Assembly: GCA_013416395.1 (NCBI GenBank)
Contig: JACCEP010000003.1
Span: forward strand, 1-64,000
Length of the DNA: 64,000 bases
DNA from: Alcaligenaceae bacterium
Lineage (GTDB): Bacteria; Pseudomonadota; Gammaproteobacteria; Burkholderiales; Burkholderiaceae_B
Direction: 5' to 3'
Shown: in pieces, positions 44,246-53,798 of the stretch
How the letters are laid out: each line of letters begins with the position of its first letter
How positions within the stretch are numbered: the first letter of the stretch is position 1
Notes under the pieces: generated by a model
What the model saw: the letters and a program-made list of their open reading frames with translations, nothing else
Told to the model about the DNA's origin: nothing
Database searches by the model: none
Made by a program: the position numbers and the translations under genes

Positions 44246-45016
44246 ATGCAACATATCGAGATAACGCGTCCACAACCCCATCTAGCTGTAATAACGCTGA
44301 AAGGCGCAGGGCGTTACAACCTCATGTCTTATGCCATGTTGCATGAGCTATGGGCGACGGCAAACGCTTTGCAAAGTGACGCCGATATCAGAGTAGTGGT
44401 GGTTAGTGGAGGCGGCACTGATTTCTCCGCAGGGATGAATCTGAAGCAATCCGAGGTCCGTGATTACCAGTCGTTGACAACAGAAGAACGTCTGGCAGTT
44501 CATGCGATTGGCGCGCGTGCCTGCGCGACATGGGAAAGTTTAGATGCAGTCACGATATGCGCAATTGAAGGCTATTGTCTCGGGGGAGGCCTGGCCTTCT
44601 CGCTTGCCTGTGATTTTCGCGTTGCCGCCTCGGGTGCGGTGCTTGGTGCTCCAGAACTGCTCAACGGGATGAACATGAGCTGGCAAAGCTTGCCGCGTCT
44701 GGTCTCATTAATCGGCCCGGCGCACACGCGAAAGCTCGTCATGTTGGCGCAGAACGTGGATGCACGTGTTGCCGAGCAGTGGGGACTGGTCGATGTCCTG
44801 TCGGATACCGGTGGTGCGCTGGACGAAGCACTACAGATCGCTGAGCGTCTGTTATCTGTTTCGCCTGCGCCATTACGCATGACCAAGCAGTCAATTAGTG
44901 TTGCCGCAAATGCCTTGAACCATGCCATGAGCTATATGGATCTTGAGCAATATGTAGCTTGCCAGGCCACAGATGCACACAAGACTGCGTTGGACGCTTT
45001 CTTCAAACGCAAATGA
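44246..45016 (+). CDS. Enoyl-CoA hydratase/isomerase-family protein
   Basis: A 256-aa crotonase. Oxyanion segments are GGGTDFSAGMNLKQSE (about 53-68) and EGYCLGGGLAFSLACDFRVA (about 108-127), with the second Glu kept in GAPELLNGMNMSWQSLPRLV. It differs from the crotonase encoded at 40874 in the active-site segments, so the two probably act at different steps or on different substrates. Confidence 0.9.
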   Translation: MQHIEITRPQPHLAVITLKGAGRYNLMSYAMLHELWATANALQSDADIRVVVVSGGGTDFSAGMNLKQSEVRDYQSLTTEERLAVHAIGARACATWESLDAVTICAIEGYCLGGGLAFSLACDFRVAASGAVLGAPELLNGMNMSWQSLPRLVSLIGPAHTRKLVMLAQNVDARVAEQWGLVDVLSDTGGALDEALQIAERLLSVSPAPLRMTKQSISVAANALNHAMSYMDLEQYVACQATDAHKTALDAFFKRK

Positions 45017-45074
45017 CCTCTTGTCGCAGCGCGTCTCGTGAAGTTTTCGATGTCCCTTACATGTGATATCTGAT

Positions 45075-46673
45075 ATGCCCAATTTGTATTTGTATTGCCA
45101 ACATCTGGCTCGAATGGCGCAGTCGTGCCCACACCGTATTTTCCTTAGAGAGGCATCGCGTGCATTGACCTTCGGGCAGGCGAACACAGAAGTCGAGCGC
45201 TTGGCCCAGCGTCTGCTTCGAGGTGGTGTCAAGCCGGAGATGCGCTGCATCCTGTGGATGGAAAACGGCCTAGATTATGCGTTGATATGGCTGGCATTAT
45301 CCCGAATCGGTGCGGTTTCGGTGCCGCTGAACCAGGCCTATCGTGGTCCCATCCTGACGCACCAAATTAACGATATCCGTGCAGAGGCGCTGATTACGGA
45401 TAGCGCGCATTGGGTTCGGATCGACGAGCTGAAAAATCAAATTCCTGATTTTCCCTTGATCTTTGATGGAGGTCGTGATGCCTCATTTCAAATCTCTGCG
45501 GGCCTGATTGATCTCTGGCGCTCGGACGAGGTTAATTCGCCAGAAGAAGGGCATACCTCGCTTCCCGATCTCACCGAGTTGCCATTCCCAAAGGCTTCTG
45601 ACTGCATGTCGATTTTTTACACCTCAGGAACCACCGGGCCATCCAAGGGAGTACTGTATACGCACATGCAGGCTTGGCGAACGGCGGAGAGTGTGGCGCC
45701 ATATCTCACAGAAGATGATGTCTTTTATATGACGAGTCCAATGTGTCATGTCGCGATGCCTCATTGCATGGGTGCAGCATTGATTGCCGGAGCGAGTGTT
45801 GTCGTGCGCAAGCGGTTCTCGTCCAGTGCATTCTGGCCAGATGTTCGGGCTTATGGTGTTACCGCCACCATGATGCTTGGTTCGGTGGCCACCTTCCTGA
45901 ACGCCGCGTCGCCTCAGGCGGATGACCGCGAACACACGTTGCGCAAAGTGCTGATGGTTCCTGTGCTCAAGAACGCGTCGGAATTCTGTGAACGCTTTGG
46001 TGTTGCTGTCATGAGCTGGTTCAACATGACCGAACTGAGTGTGCCCTTGCACACGAGGGGATTCTCAGCGCATCCCGATGGGAGTTGCGGGCTGCCTCTG
46101 CCAGGTGTTTCAGCAAGGGTAGTTGACGAATACGATAGAGAGGTAGCACGCGGAAAGCCAGGCGAACTCGTCGTTCGGGACGTGCAGCCCTGGACGATCA
46201 GTCCGGGTTATCTCAATCAGCCTGAGGCGACGGTTTCAGCCTGGCGCAACCTGTGGTTTCACACAGGAGACATCTGCGTTCAAGACGCTGCGGGATCATT
46301 TTTCTTTGTTGATCGTCTCAAGGACAGCATTCGACGTCGCGGCGAGAATATTTCCTCTCACGAGGTCGAGTCCCAGATTCAGCTACATTCTTCCGTGATG
46401 GAAGCGGCAGTCATCGGGGTCGCCGCTCACGAGGGAGAGCAAGAAGTGCAGGCTATCGTCGTTCTGCGCCCGGGTGCATTCTTGACCATACAAGAGCTGC
46501 TGGATTTCCTTCACCCGCGTCTACCCAGCTTCTGTCTGCCACGTTACATCGCGTTCAGCGCTGACCTCTTGCCAAGAACCGACACCGGAAAAATTCGAAA
46601 AAATGTGTTGCGCACACAATTCCCGAAGGGGCAGGGTGATCGCGAGGACATTAACTATATCGTGAGAAAGTGA
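45075..46673 (+). CDS. AMP-forming acyl-CoA ligase (CaiC-like)
   Basis: About 532 aa, ANL superfamily. Motifs: P-loop YTSGTTGPSKGV, MSWFNMTELSVP, WFHTGDICVQDAAGSFFFVDRLKDSIRRRGENIS in part, and the catalytic Lys in PRTDTGKIRKNVL. The closest well-known type is crotonobetaine/carnitine-CoA ligase. An upstream GTG at 45063 is also in frame; neither start has a strong ribosome binding site. The stop codon overlaps the MaoC-type gene start (TGATG). Confidence 0.9.
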   Translation: MPNLYLYCQHLARMAQSCPHRIFLREASRALTFGQANTEVERLAQRLLRGGVKPEMRCILWMENGLDYALIWLALSRIGAVSVPLNQAYRGPILTHQINDIRAEALITDSAHWVRIDELKNQIPDFPLIFDGGRDASFQISAGLIDLWRSDEVNSPEEGHTSLPDLTELPFPKASDCMSIFYTSGTTGPSKGVLYTHMQAWRTAESVAPYLTEDDVFYMTSPMCHVAMPHCMGAALIAGASVVVRKRFSSSAFWPDVRAYGVTATMMLGSVATFLNAASPQADDREHTLRKVLMVPVLKNASEFCERFGVAVMSWFNMTELSVPLHTRGFSAHPDGSCGLPLPGVSARVVDEYDREVARGKPGELVVRDVQPWTISPGYLNQPEATVSAWRNLWFHTGDICVQDAAGSFFFVDRLKDSIRRRGENISSHEVESQIQLHSSVMEAAVIGVAAHEGEQEVQAIVVLRPGAFLTIQELLDFLHPRLPSFCLPRYIAFSADLLPRTDTGKIRKNVLRTQFPKGQGDREDINYIVRK

Positions 46674-47569
46674 TGACCAAAGATGTTGCCCTACCTGTTA
46701 CGGCGGTTGGCGTGGCACTGCCCAGCATCGAGTTCGAGCTTTCGACGCGGCGTATCATGAGCTACGCAGCCGCTCTGGGCGCTACGGAAGATGTCTATCT
46801 TAACGACCTGCGTCCCGGCGGGATTGTTGGTCTGCCCACTTTCATGGTGGTACCAGAGTGGCAGGTCATGAACGGGCAGCCATATCGCGAATTGCTGGGC
46901 GCAGATGATGCACGGATGTGGCGCTGCATTCATGTTCAGCAGGATACACGCGTACTGTCGCCGCTAAGACCTGGCCAAATAATGCAGGTACAAGGCACCG
47001 TTTGCGCAATGCGGCAAACGCGCATAGGCGCTTATATAGCCATGCGGCTTGATTCGACGAGCCGTGATACCGGCGCGTTGATGGCGCAAAGCTGGTTTTG
47101 CGGCATCTTCCTGAATGATCACATCGATGGTCCCGATAAATTGATCGCTGAGCCACCAGTTCTACCTTTCGATAACGACATAGAAGGGTGGTCTACAGAA
47201 GAGGAACCCATACTGATCGTTAGGCGTGAACTTCCCCATCTTTACACCGAAGCGGCAAATATTTGGAACCCCATACACACCGAGCGCAGCGCGGCTCGCC
47301 AAGCGGGGCTGGACGATACGCTACTGCATGGCACATGCACATGGGGGGCGGCTGGCCTGGCGGTTACCCGCCTGTTCGGCGAAGGTGACCCGGCTCGATT
47401 AAAACGGCTCGGGGCGCGCATGACAGGGAAGGCGGTGGTTGGAGCGCATCTCTATCTGCACTATAAAACGATGCCCAAGAGTGGATCTGACGTTAACATC
47501 ATTTGCTTCAGCGTCGTCGATCAGCAAGGCTCCATTATTTTGTCCAATGGTATTGCCGAAGTTGTATAG
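46673..47569 (+). CDS. Double-hotdog MaoC-like dehydratase/hydratase
   Basis: About 298 aa with two hotdog-fold halves. The second half has the hydratase motif as IWNPIHTERSAARQAGLDDTL: the Asn-Pro-x-His core is present, but the usual catalytic Asp two residues before the Asn is Ile. FVCGIF-type and HGTCTWG segments fit the FAS1-like/mesaconyl-CoA hydratase branch. It may hydrate or dehydrate the CoA ester formed by the preceding ligase, unless the missing Asp makes it non-catalytic. Start ATG at 46673, coupled to the ligase stop. Confidence 0.78.
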   Translation: MTKDVALPVTAVGVALPSIEFELSTRRIMSYAAALGATEDVYLNDLRPGGIVGLPTFMVVPEWQVMNGQPYRELLGADDARMWRCIHVQQDTRVLSPLRPGQIMQVQGTVCAMRQTRIGAYIAMRLDSTSRDTGALMAQSWFCGIFLNDHIDGPDKLIAEPPVLPFDNDIEGWSTEEEPILIVRRELPHLYTEAANIWNPIHTERSAARQAGLDDTLLHGTCTWGAAGLAVTRLFGEGDPARLKRLGARMTGKAVVGAHLYLHYKTMPKSGSDVNIICFSVVDQQGSIILSNGIAEVV

Positions 47570-47742
47570 CTGGCCCGTATAGTTGTACTCAGCATGTATG
47601 AATATAGGTTGATTGCACGGAATTAAAAAAGCTACATATCAGAAGACGAACTGCCGAAATTTGGTTAGCAAAGAAAGTGAATGGCTCACACGTATTATCA
47701 GTTTCAAACGCTCGGCAGAAAAATTGAAATTAGGATAGGCAC

Positions 47743-49176
47743 ATGCATAATCATTTAAAATTTTATATCAATGGAAATTGGGTTTCTCCCAAAGAAGGCA
47801 CAGAGCTAGATGTGCTTAATCCATCAACAGAACAAGTTATCGCAACAATATCACTCGGTGGACCGGCTGATACTGACGCAGCGGTAGCTGCCGCGAAAGC
47901 GGCGTATCCTTCTTGGGCGCACACGTCAAAGCAGGAGCGGTTGGCGTTGTTAGAACGTCTAATGACCTCTTATGAAGCACATGCCGAAAAGATGGCACAG
48001 ACAATTAGCGCAGAAATGGGTGCGCCGATTGCTTTAGCGCGTACAGCGCAAGTTGGTGCTGGCGCTTCACATTTAAAGAATACAATTCGCGCATTGAAAA
48101 CATTTGAGTTTGACTACCCTTTAGGTGATCATGCGCCGAACGATAGGATTGTTTATGAACCAGTAGGCGTGTGCGCTTTGATTACGCCGTGGAACTGGCC
48201 GATGAATCAAGTAATGCTGAAAGTTGCCCCAGCCCTCGCAAGTGGTTGCACGATGGTTTTGAAGCCCTCAGAATTATCACCTCTTTCGGCGATGTTGTTG
48301 GCTGAGATGATTGACGAAGTCGGGTTTCCTGAGGGTGTATTCAACCTCGTCAATGGAGACGGGGAGGGTGTAGGTAGCCAGCTAAGCGTACATCCCGATG
48401 TGAGTATGGTCAGCTTTACGGGTTCTACCCGCGCAGGTATAGCTATTTCGAAAGCGGCTGCTGACACTGTAAAACGTGTGCATCTTGAGTTAGGTGGTAA
48501 AGGCGCAAATATTATCTTTGCTGATGCAGACGAGAAGGCTATAACGCGTGGCGTACGGCACTGTTTCATGAATTCAGGCCAGTCTTGCAACGCACCAACT
48601 CGTATGCTGGTAGAGCGAAGTGTTTATCAACAAGCGATCGACACAGCCCGCGAGGTGGCAGAGAAAACTGATGTTCAGTCTGCAGAAATTGATGGCCGTC
48701 ACATAGGCCCTGTTGTGTCAGAACGCCAGCTCGAGAAAATACGGGTGTTGATCGCCCAAGGCATTCAGGAAGGGGCGACGTTGGTGGCCGGTGGGCCGGA
48801 GCCTGTAGAAGGGTTAAATCAAGGGTATTTTGTTCGGCCTACAGTGTTTGCGGATGTGACACCTGATATGGCGATTTGGCGCGAAGAGATTTTTGGGCCA
48901 GTCTTATCGATTACACCATTTGATGCAGAGAACGAAGCAATTGAACTCGCTAACGATACCGATTATGGATTGACTAATTACATCCAAACAGGTGACCAAG
49001 AGCGTGCTCGACGCATAGCACGTCAGCTTCGATCTGGCATGGTCGAAATGAATGGGCATTTTGGTGGCACAGGGTCACCTTTTGGAGGGATGAAACAATC
49101 AGGGAACGGGCGTGAAGGAGGCGTGTGGGGCCTTAAAGAGTTTCTTGAGGTTAAGACAATTAGTGATTGGCGTTAA
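47743..49176 (+). CDS. NAD(P)+-dependent aldehyde dehydrogenase
   Basis: A 477-aa ALDH. Catalytic Glu in HLELGGKGANIIFAD (about 246-260), Cys in FMNSGQSCNAPTRML (about 277-291), the NAD-binding TPWNWPMNQ and SFTGSTRAG, and the C-terminal FGGTGSPFGGMKQSG. Base composition is more AT-rich than its neighbours, hinting at a separate origin. None of the three shared promoter modules precedes it, and 173 bp of AT-rich sequence separates it from the MaoC-type gene, so it may be its own transcript. Confidence 0.93.
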   Translation: MHNHLKFYINGNWVSPKEGTELDVLNPSTEQVIATISLGGPADTDAAVAAAKAAYPSWAHTSKQERLALLERLMTSYEAHAEKMAQTISAEMGAPIALARTAQVGAGASHLKNTIRALKTFEFDYPLGDHAPNDRIVYEPVGVCALITPWNWPMNQVMLKVAPALASGCTMVLKPSELSPLSAMLLAEMIDEVGFPEGVFNLVNGDGEGVGSQLSVHPDVSMVSFTGSTRAGIAISKAAADTVKRVHLELGGKGANIIFADADEKAITRGVRHCFMNSGQSCNAPTRMLVERSVYQQAIDTAREVAEKTDVQSAEIDGRHIGPVVSERQLEKIRVLIAQGIQEGATLVAGGPEPVEGLNQGYFVRPTVFADVTPDMAIWREEIFGPVLSITPFDAENEAIELANDTDYGLTNYIQTGDQERARRIARQLRSGMVEMNGHFGGTGSPFGGMKQSGNGREGGVWGLKEFLEVKTISDWR

Positions 49177-49251
49177 CCTGTAACGTTGAGGCGAATACTT
49201 TTTGACTCCCTGCGTTTGCAGGCGCTTCAACAAATATCGCGCATGGCGATA

Positions 49252-49277
49252 GGCCCCGAATCATTAAGATTGGGGCC
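49252..49277. terminator. Hairpin between the convergent ALDH and Fic genes
   Basis: GGCCCCgAATC (49252-49262) pairs with GATTGGGGCC (49268-49277), one bulged G and a 5-nt loop. No T-run on either side, so it is at best a weak bidirectional terminator, but its position between two convergent genes fits. Confidence 0.5.
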
Positions 49278-49446
49278 ATCACCTCGACATACTGAGCCAT
49301 AGTTATATTGTTAAATCCCGACAGGCTGCACACCCAGCACGGACAGACGTTTCTTTGTTAGGTAGATGCATTGTTTGCGGCAGAGCTCATTGTGGCCATT
49401 ATTGGGCACTATCGGAAGTAATAGCTAAACTCAGGTACCGCGAATG

Positions 49447-50619
49447 TTAGTAGCCGCAGTTGCGTTCTACCGACCCCGACACCGAATCATCCGCCATGAA
49501 TGCGCGTACTTCGTAGTGGGTGCTTCGACCACCCGCTGCAGTTTTCTGAAGCACTTCGTACTGCACTAACTCGGTAATGTCGCGAAGTGCTGTGTCTTGC
49601 GAGCACTTGGCGATCGCTGCCCATTTTCTTGTCGTTAGCTTGCCTTCAAACCCGTCCAGCAGCCGGTTCAGCACCTTGATCTGGCGTTCATTCATGGGGA
49701 TGGTCGCGGCCCGTTGCCAGAACTTTGTCTTGACCAGCACTTGATCCAGGGTGCCGTGTGCGTGTTCGACAGCTTTTTGCAACGTTGCCAAAAACCATTC
49801 CAGCCAGCCAGTTACATCCATGCCACGCTTTTGGGTGAGTTCAAGAATGTCGTAATAAGCTTTGCGGTCTCGCTGAATTTGCGCAGAAAGGCTATAGAAC
49901 CGCTGCGTGCTTCCGTCAGCCCGTGCCAGAAGTAGGTCGCCAATTGCGCGGGCAACTCGGCCATTGCCGTCATCAAGCGGGTGTAGTGTGACGAACCATA
50001 AGTGGCCCAAGCCGGCACGCAGCAGGGCGGGTTCTTTGGCGTGGGTGTTATTCAGCCAGGCCAGGAAGCGATCCATCTCGGCAGGCAGGCGGCTGGCTGG
50101 TGGTGCTTCAAAGTGTATTTTTTCACGGCCAATTGGGCCTGAAAGCACTTGCATAGGGCCGGTGGAGTCGTCACGCCATGTGCCGACGTGAATGCGGCTT
50201 ATGCCAGAGTAGCCTGTTGGGAATAAGGCGGCGTGCCAGCCAAACAGACGCTTAGTAGTGAGTGGGGCGGTCGCATTGCTGGTTGCGTCCAGCACCATAT
50301 CTACTACGCCTTCTACATGACGATCTGCAGGGGCCAGAGCACCGATGTCTACACCCAGGCGACGTGCGACTGAGGATCGCACTGAGGCGACATTTAGCGT
50401 TTCGCCTTCGATGGCGCTTGTTTGGACGACGTCTTGGGTGAGGGCAGACAGGCTGGCTTCGTCACGCAAGGCCATGCCAACGTCTGCCAAGCGACCGAAC
50501 AGTAGCCCCTGGGCACGGCTAACCGCTGCCAAGGGCTCGGCCAGAACAGCCAGATCATATTGCCAGTTAGGCCAGTTAGGCCAGTGCGGCGATTGCCAGA
50601 TGTATTCACCGTAATTCAT
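49447..50619 (-). CDS. Fic-domain AMP-transferase with a tail copied from a hydroxyacid dehydrogenase
   Basis: A 390-aa protein. The Fic active-site loop is LHPLDDGNGRVAR (about 212-224) and an N-terminal autoinhibitory motif TSAIEGE (T/SxxxEG, about 69-75) identifies class II Fic proteins that AMPylate hydroxyl side chains and are held off by that helix. A winged-helix-like C-terminal region follows (MNERQIKVLNRLLDGFEG). The last 20 residues (ending SVERNCGY) match the last 20 of the dehydrogenase encoded at 50674 (ending LVERNRGY) at 14 positions, although the proteins are unrelated. It is 54 bp downstream of that dehydrogenase gene. Confidence 0.92.
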   Translation of the reverse strand: MNYGEYIWQSPHWPNWPNWQYDLAVLAEPLAAVSRAQGLLFGRLADVGMALRDEASLSALTQDVVQTSAIEGETLNVASVRSSVARRLGVDIGALAPADRHVEGVVDMVLDATSNATAPLTTKRLFGWHAALFPTGYSGISRIHVGTWRDDSTGPMQVLSGPIGREKIHFEAPPASRLPAEMDRFLAWLNNTHAKEPALLRAGLGHLWFVTLHPLDDGNGRVARAIGDLLLARADGSTQRFYSLSAQIQRDRKAYYDILELTQKRGMDVTGWLEWFLATLQKAVEHAHGTLDQVLVKTKFWQRAATIPMNERQIKVLNRLLDGFEGKLTTRKWAAIAKCSQDTALRDITELVQYEVLQKTAAGGRSTHYEVRAFMADDSVSGSVERNCGY

Positions 50620-50673
50620 GCGGTGATTATGTGCGGCCTTTGTTTTGTTGTCAATCTTTGGTACGGGCGGCTG

Positions 50674-51606
50674 TTAATAGCCTCGGTTGCGCTCCACCAG
50701 CCCCGACACAGGCTCGCCCGCGATGAATGCGCGTACTTTTTCTGCTGTCTGGCGGATGGTGACATCGCGCAGGCTGGCTGCCGACATATGGGGCGTTACC
50801 GTTACACCCGGGTGAGCCCAGAATGGATGGTCGGCAGGTAGGGGCTCTTGCGCAAACACATCGAGGGTGGCCTGCTGGATGTGGCCTTCATCTAGCATGG
50901 CCAGCAAGTCTTGCTCCACAAGGTGCTCGCCGCGACCCATGTTTATGATGCAGGCACCGGGCAGCAGCTGCTCGAAGGTTTTACGACACAATATTGAATG
51001 CGTTTCTGAGGTTAGCGGCAAGGTGTTGATGAGCACTCGCGTCCGCGCAAGAAAGCCTGCAAACTGCTCGTCGCCCGCCCAGGTTTCTACGCCATCAAGT
51101 TGTTTGGCGCTACGCGACCATCCAGCGACGGGGTAATCAAACCCGGCAAGTGTCTGAGCCACGCGGCCTCCCATTACGCCTAGCCCCAGCACACCTACGG
51201 GCCATGCATCACGCTGGATGTCGGGCAGGCGTTCCCAATTTTTCTGTTGTTGCTGCTGCTGATAGGCATCAAAGTTACGTGAGGCGCGCAGCAGCGCCCA
51301 AGTGGCATACTCGGCCATCTGAACCGCCATACCGGCGTCTTCCAGACGATATATGGCGACATTGTCGGTTAAGCCCGGGCGCTGCAATATAGCGTCAACG
51401 CCAGCTCCAAGGTTAAACACAGCCCGCAGGTTTTTTTCACGCTCAAAAATTTGCGTTGGCGGGTTCCACACAATGGCCAGCTCTGCGTTAATGCTGTCGC
51501 CGTTCTCGTCCCATTGCACGAACTCAAGATAAGGCAAAGCCTTTCGCAGTGGGTTGATCCATACGTCGGGATCGTGGGTGTGTGACGAAGCGAAAAGTAT
51601 TTGCAT
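50674..51606 (-). CDS. D-isomer-specific 2-hydroxyacid dehydrogenase (GhrA-like)
   Basis: A 310-aa dehydrogenase with GVLGLGVMGGRVAQ (about 138-151), INMGRGEHLVEQDLL (Arg), a Glu in VFAQEPLPADHPFWAHPG and a His in VTPHMSAASL. It probably reduces glyoxylate/hydroxypyruvate-type 2-ketoacids. It is a paralogue of the protein encoded at 34990. It lies in a minus-strand operon behind the aspartate dehydrogenase-like gene. Its 3' end is the source of the repeated tail in the Fic gene. Confidence 0.92.
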   Translation of the reverse strand: MQILFASSHTHDPDVWINPLRKALPYLEFVQWDENGDSINAELAIVWNPPTQIFEREKNLRAVFNLGAGVDAILQRPGLTDNVAIYRLEDAGMAVQMAEYATWALLRASRNFDAYQQQQQQKNWERLPDIQRDAWPVGVLGLGVMGGRVAQTLAGFDYPVAGWSRSAKQLDGVETWAGDEQFAGFLARTRVLINTLPLTSETHSILCRKTFEQLLPGACIINMGRGEHLVEQDLLAMLDEGHIQQATLDVFAQEPLPADHPFWAHPGVTVTPHMSAASLRDVTIRQTAEKVRAFIAGEPVSGLVERNRGY

Positions 51607-51733
51607 GGTGGTTCCTTCTAGTTACGGGCGGGGCGGGGCGGTTTGCATATCAATGACGAGTGGGGCGATAGTTGGCCGAACGAGCTGTTCTTCCAACGTT
51701 AATGCTAGCGGCATGCTGGAGCTTATGCGGGCC

Positions 51734-52540
51734 TTACGTGCCAACGCTTAGCGGGGCGTGAAGCTTGCGCAACATGGCAATAACGCTTTGCGCCGTTATG
51801 CGCCCGGTTTTCGGGTTATTGGTGGGAACGTTCTGAATTTGCATGGTCAGCAAGGCAGAATCAGATACAACTTCTATGCGATGGGTGTTGTGATTTATTG
51901 TGGGGTCTGCCCACACTTCCAGGCTGGTTTTGTCTGGGCCAATACCGGCAAGCGCCACACTTACCGCCACGTTCAGGTTAGCCGGGAAGCCGATTGCAAC
52001 TTCGCGTGCTGAGCCTGAAAAAATCATGGTGGGTTCTTTTAGGCTTAACACATCGATATTGTTTTTCTCAAGGTAGGGTGCCCCCAAGAAGCCTTTCAAG
52101 GGCTTACGCGAAACAATCTTGACGGATTCAACCTTGCCTTCGGCGGTAGCAAGAATCGCGTCCAGGCCAAGAATGGCGCCCGAAGGTACCAGTAGCTGGC
52201 CGTGATGCTGACGTGCCAGTTCTATTAATGCTGGCTGCAACAATAGCGCACTGCTGCTCAGTGTGATGACTTTTTTGCCGGCTTTCAGGAAGGGCTCGGC
52301 GATAACGGTAAGCAGTGGCGCGGGCGCACATTCGATCACGATGTCGCAGTATGGCTCCATGTTGTCCAGCGTTGTGAACCGCGGCGCGCCTTGACTGCCC
52401 CAGTCAAACTCGGGCGGCGCATCGGGGTTTCTGACCCCAACCACAGACAGCTCAATGCCGTCAATGCCCTGTGCTATATGTTCAGCGATTGAACGACCAA
52501 TCGCACCAAAGCCTGCAACACCTATTCTTGTCTTTCGCAT
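51734..52540 (-). CDS. L-aspartate dehydrogenase-like protein (NadX/AspDH family)
   Basis: About 268 aa. The N-terminal Rossmann motif is IGVAGFGAIGRSIAEH (about 5-20), with CDIVIECAPAPLL, VPSGAILGLDAI, NVAVSVALAGIGPDKT and the His-containing region NHNTHRIEV typical of aspartate dehydrogenase. It would interconvert an amino acid and an imino/keto acid. I place the start at MRKTRIG (52540, AGGA upstream); the ORF is open to 52618, but that 26-residue extension has no family counterpart. It lies 127 bp before the hydroxyacid dehydrogenase gene. Confidence 0.85.
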   Translation of the reverse strand: MRKTRIGVAGFGAIGRSIAEHIAQGIDGIELSVVGVRNPDAPPEFDWGSQGAPRFTTLDNMEPYCDIVIECAPAPLLTVIAEPFLKAGKKVITLSSSALLLQPALIELARQHHGQLLVPSGAILGLDAILATAEGKVESVKIVSRKPLKGFLGAPYLEKNNIDVLSLKEPTMIFSGSAREVAIGFPANLNVAVSVALAGIGPDKTSLEVWADPTINHNTHRIEVVSDSALLTMQIQNVPTNNPKTGRITAQSVIAMLRKLHAPLSVGT

Positions 52541-52654
52541 TTGCCGAGTTCCTGTTTCTAAAAATTCATTCAACCTTGAAGGTATCGAAATGCATTCTAG
52601 GAAACCCGGATGGAACAAACAAACGATTTATGATCTGTTAAGGCATTAGTACAG

Positions 52655-53617
52655 CTAATAGCGAAGTGTTCCTGCTGCTTCGGCCAGCACCCATTGCCGA
52701 AACTTTTGAATAGCTGCTGATTTTCGTGACTTGGTTTGCGTTAGCAGGTAATAGTCGCCCGCACTTGGAACGGGCTTAACGCCATCGGGCAATATAACGG
52801 TTAATTCGTTTCTGCCAGGGTAGTTATGCAGCAAAACGTCTGGAATGAGCGCGATTCCTTTATTTTCTAAGGCTGCGCCAAGCGCAATGTAAAAATGCCC
52901 ATATTCAAGTTTGTCGCCATTGTCAGTGTAATGAGCACCGCCAGCGCTCAGCCAGTCGTGCCATGCATTTGCCCGGCTGGCAGTATGTATAAGGCGTGAC
53001 GAGGCAAAGTCTGACAGTTGCGTAATGGGTGGCTGCCCGGCGTACCATTGCTTTGACGCAACCGGTACCATGACGTCTGCCCACAGCAGGTCTGCCTCGA
53101 TGTCGGTCCAGTCTTCAAGCAAGATAAGGTCTACCGCGGGGGCCTTTGCAGGGTAACGCTTGCCGGGCAGCTTACCTACACGTATCGCAACATCGATGTT
53201 ATCGGAGTGCATGTCGACGGTGCGTATGTCAGACACCACCCGCACTTCAATGTCTGGTTGTTGCGATGTAAACGAGGATAATCGCGGCATTAACCAGAGT
53301 ATGCCAATGGTAGGAATGGTACTGACGGTTAGTGTTTGAAGATGGTTTGGGCGTTTGATGTCGTCAACGGCTTTTTCAAAACCATCGAGTAAGGTGCGGC
53401 ACGCATGATAAAAACTGCGACCATGCTCGGTAAGCGCTATGTTGCGGGCGTGACGCACGAACAGGGCCGTGCCCAGAAATTCTTCGAGCTTGCGAACCTG
53501 AAGACTGAGTGCGCCTTGCGTTAAGTGCAACTCTTCGGCGGCCTTTGTAAAAGAAAGGTGCTTGGCGACCGCTTCAAAATAACGTGCGGCCAGCAGGGGA
53601 GGAAGCCTTTGAGTCAT
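52655..53617 (-). CDS. LysR-family transcriptional regulator (GcvA-like)
   Basis: A 320-aa LTTR with the GcvA-type N-terminus (LPPLLAARYFEAVAKHLSFT, LTQGALSLQVRKLEEFLGTAL) and effector domain PTIGILWLMPRLSSF. It is divergent from the Bug gene at 53799 and upstream of the minus-strand dehydrogenase genes, so it could control both sides. The ligand is unknown. Confidence 0.92.
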   Translation of the reverse strand: MTQRLPPLLAARYFEAVAKHLSFTKAAEELHLTQGALSLQVRKLEEFLGTALFVRHARNIALTEHGRSFYHACRTLLDGFEKAVDDIKRPNHLQTLTVSTIPTIGILWLMPRLSSFTSQQPDIEVRVVSDIRTVDMHSDNIDVAIRVGKLPGKRYPAKAPAVDLILLEDWTDIEADLLWADVMVPVASKQWYAGQPPITQLSDFASSRLIHTASRANAWHDWLSAGGAHYTDNGDKLEYGHFYIALGAALENKGIALIPDVLLHNYPGRNELTVILPDGVKPVPSAGDYYLLTQTKSRKSAAIQKFRQWVLAEAAGTLRY

Positions 53618-53798
53618 ACGCGAGTGGTAAACCGCCTCTTAAGATGGACGCATTAGTTTATCTCATAAAGCGAGGATATTAAATCGTTTATACCTGCGTC
53701 ACTACGTCACTAAGATTGGGACCATGTGTGCAAAACACGCCACAACACGTAAAAGCAAACGGGTTGCGCACGTTCATTGAAAATAAAAGGAGACACCG

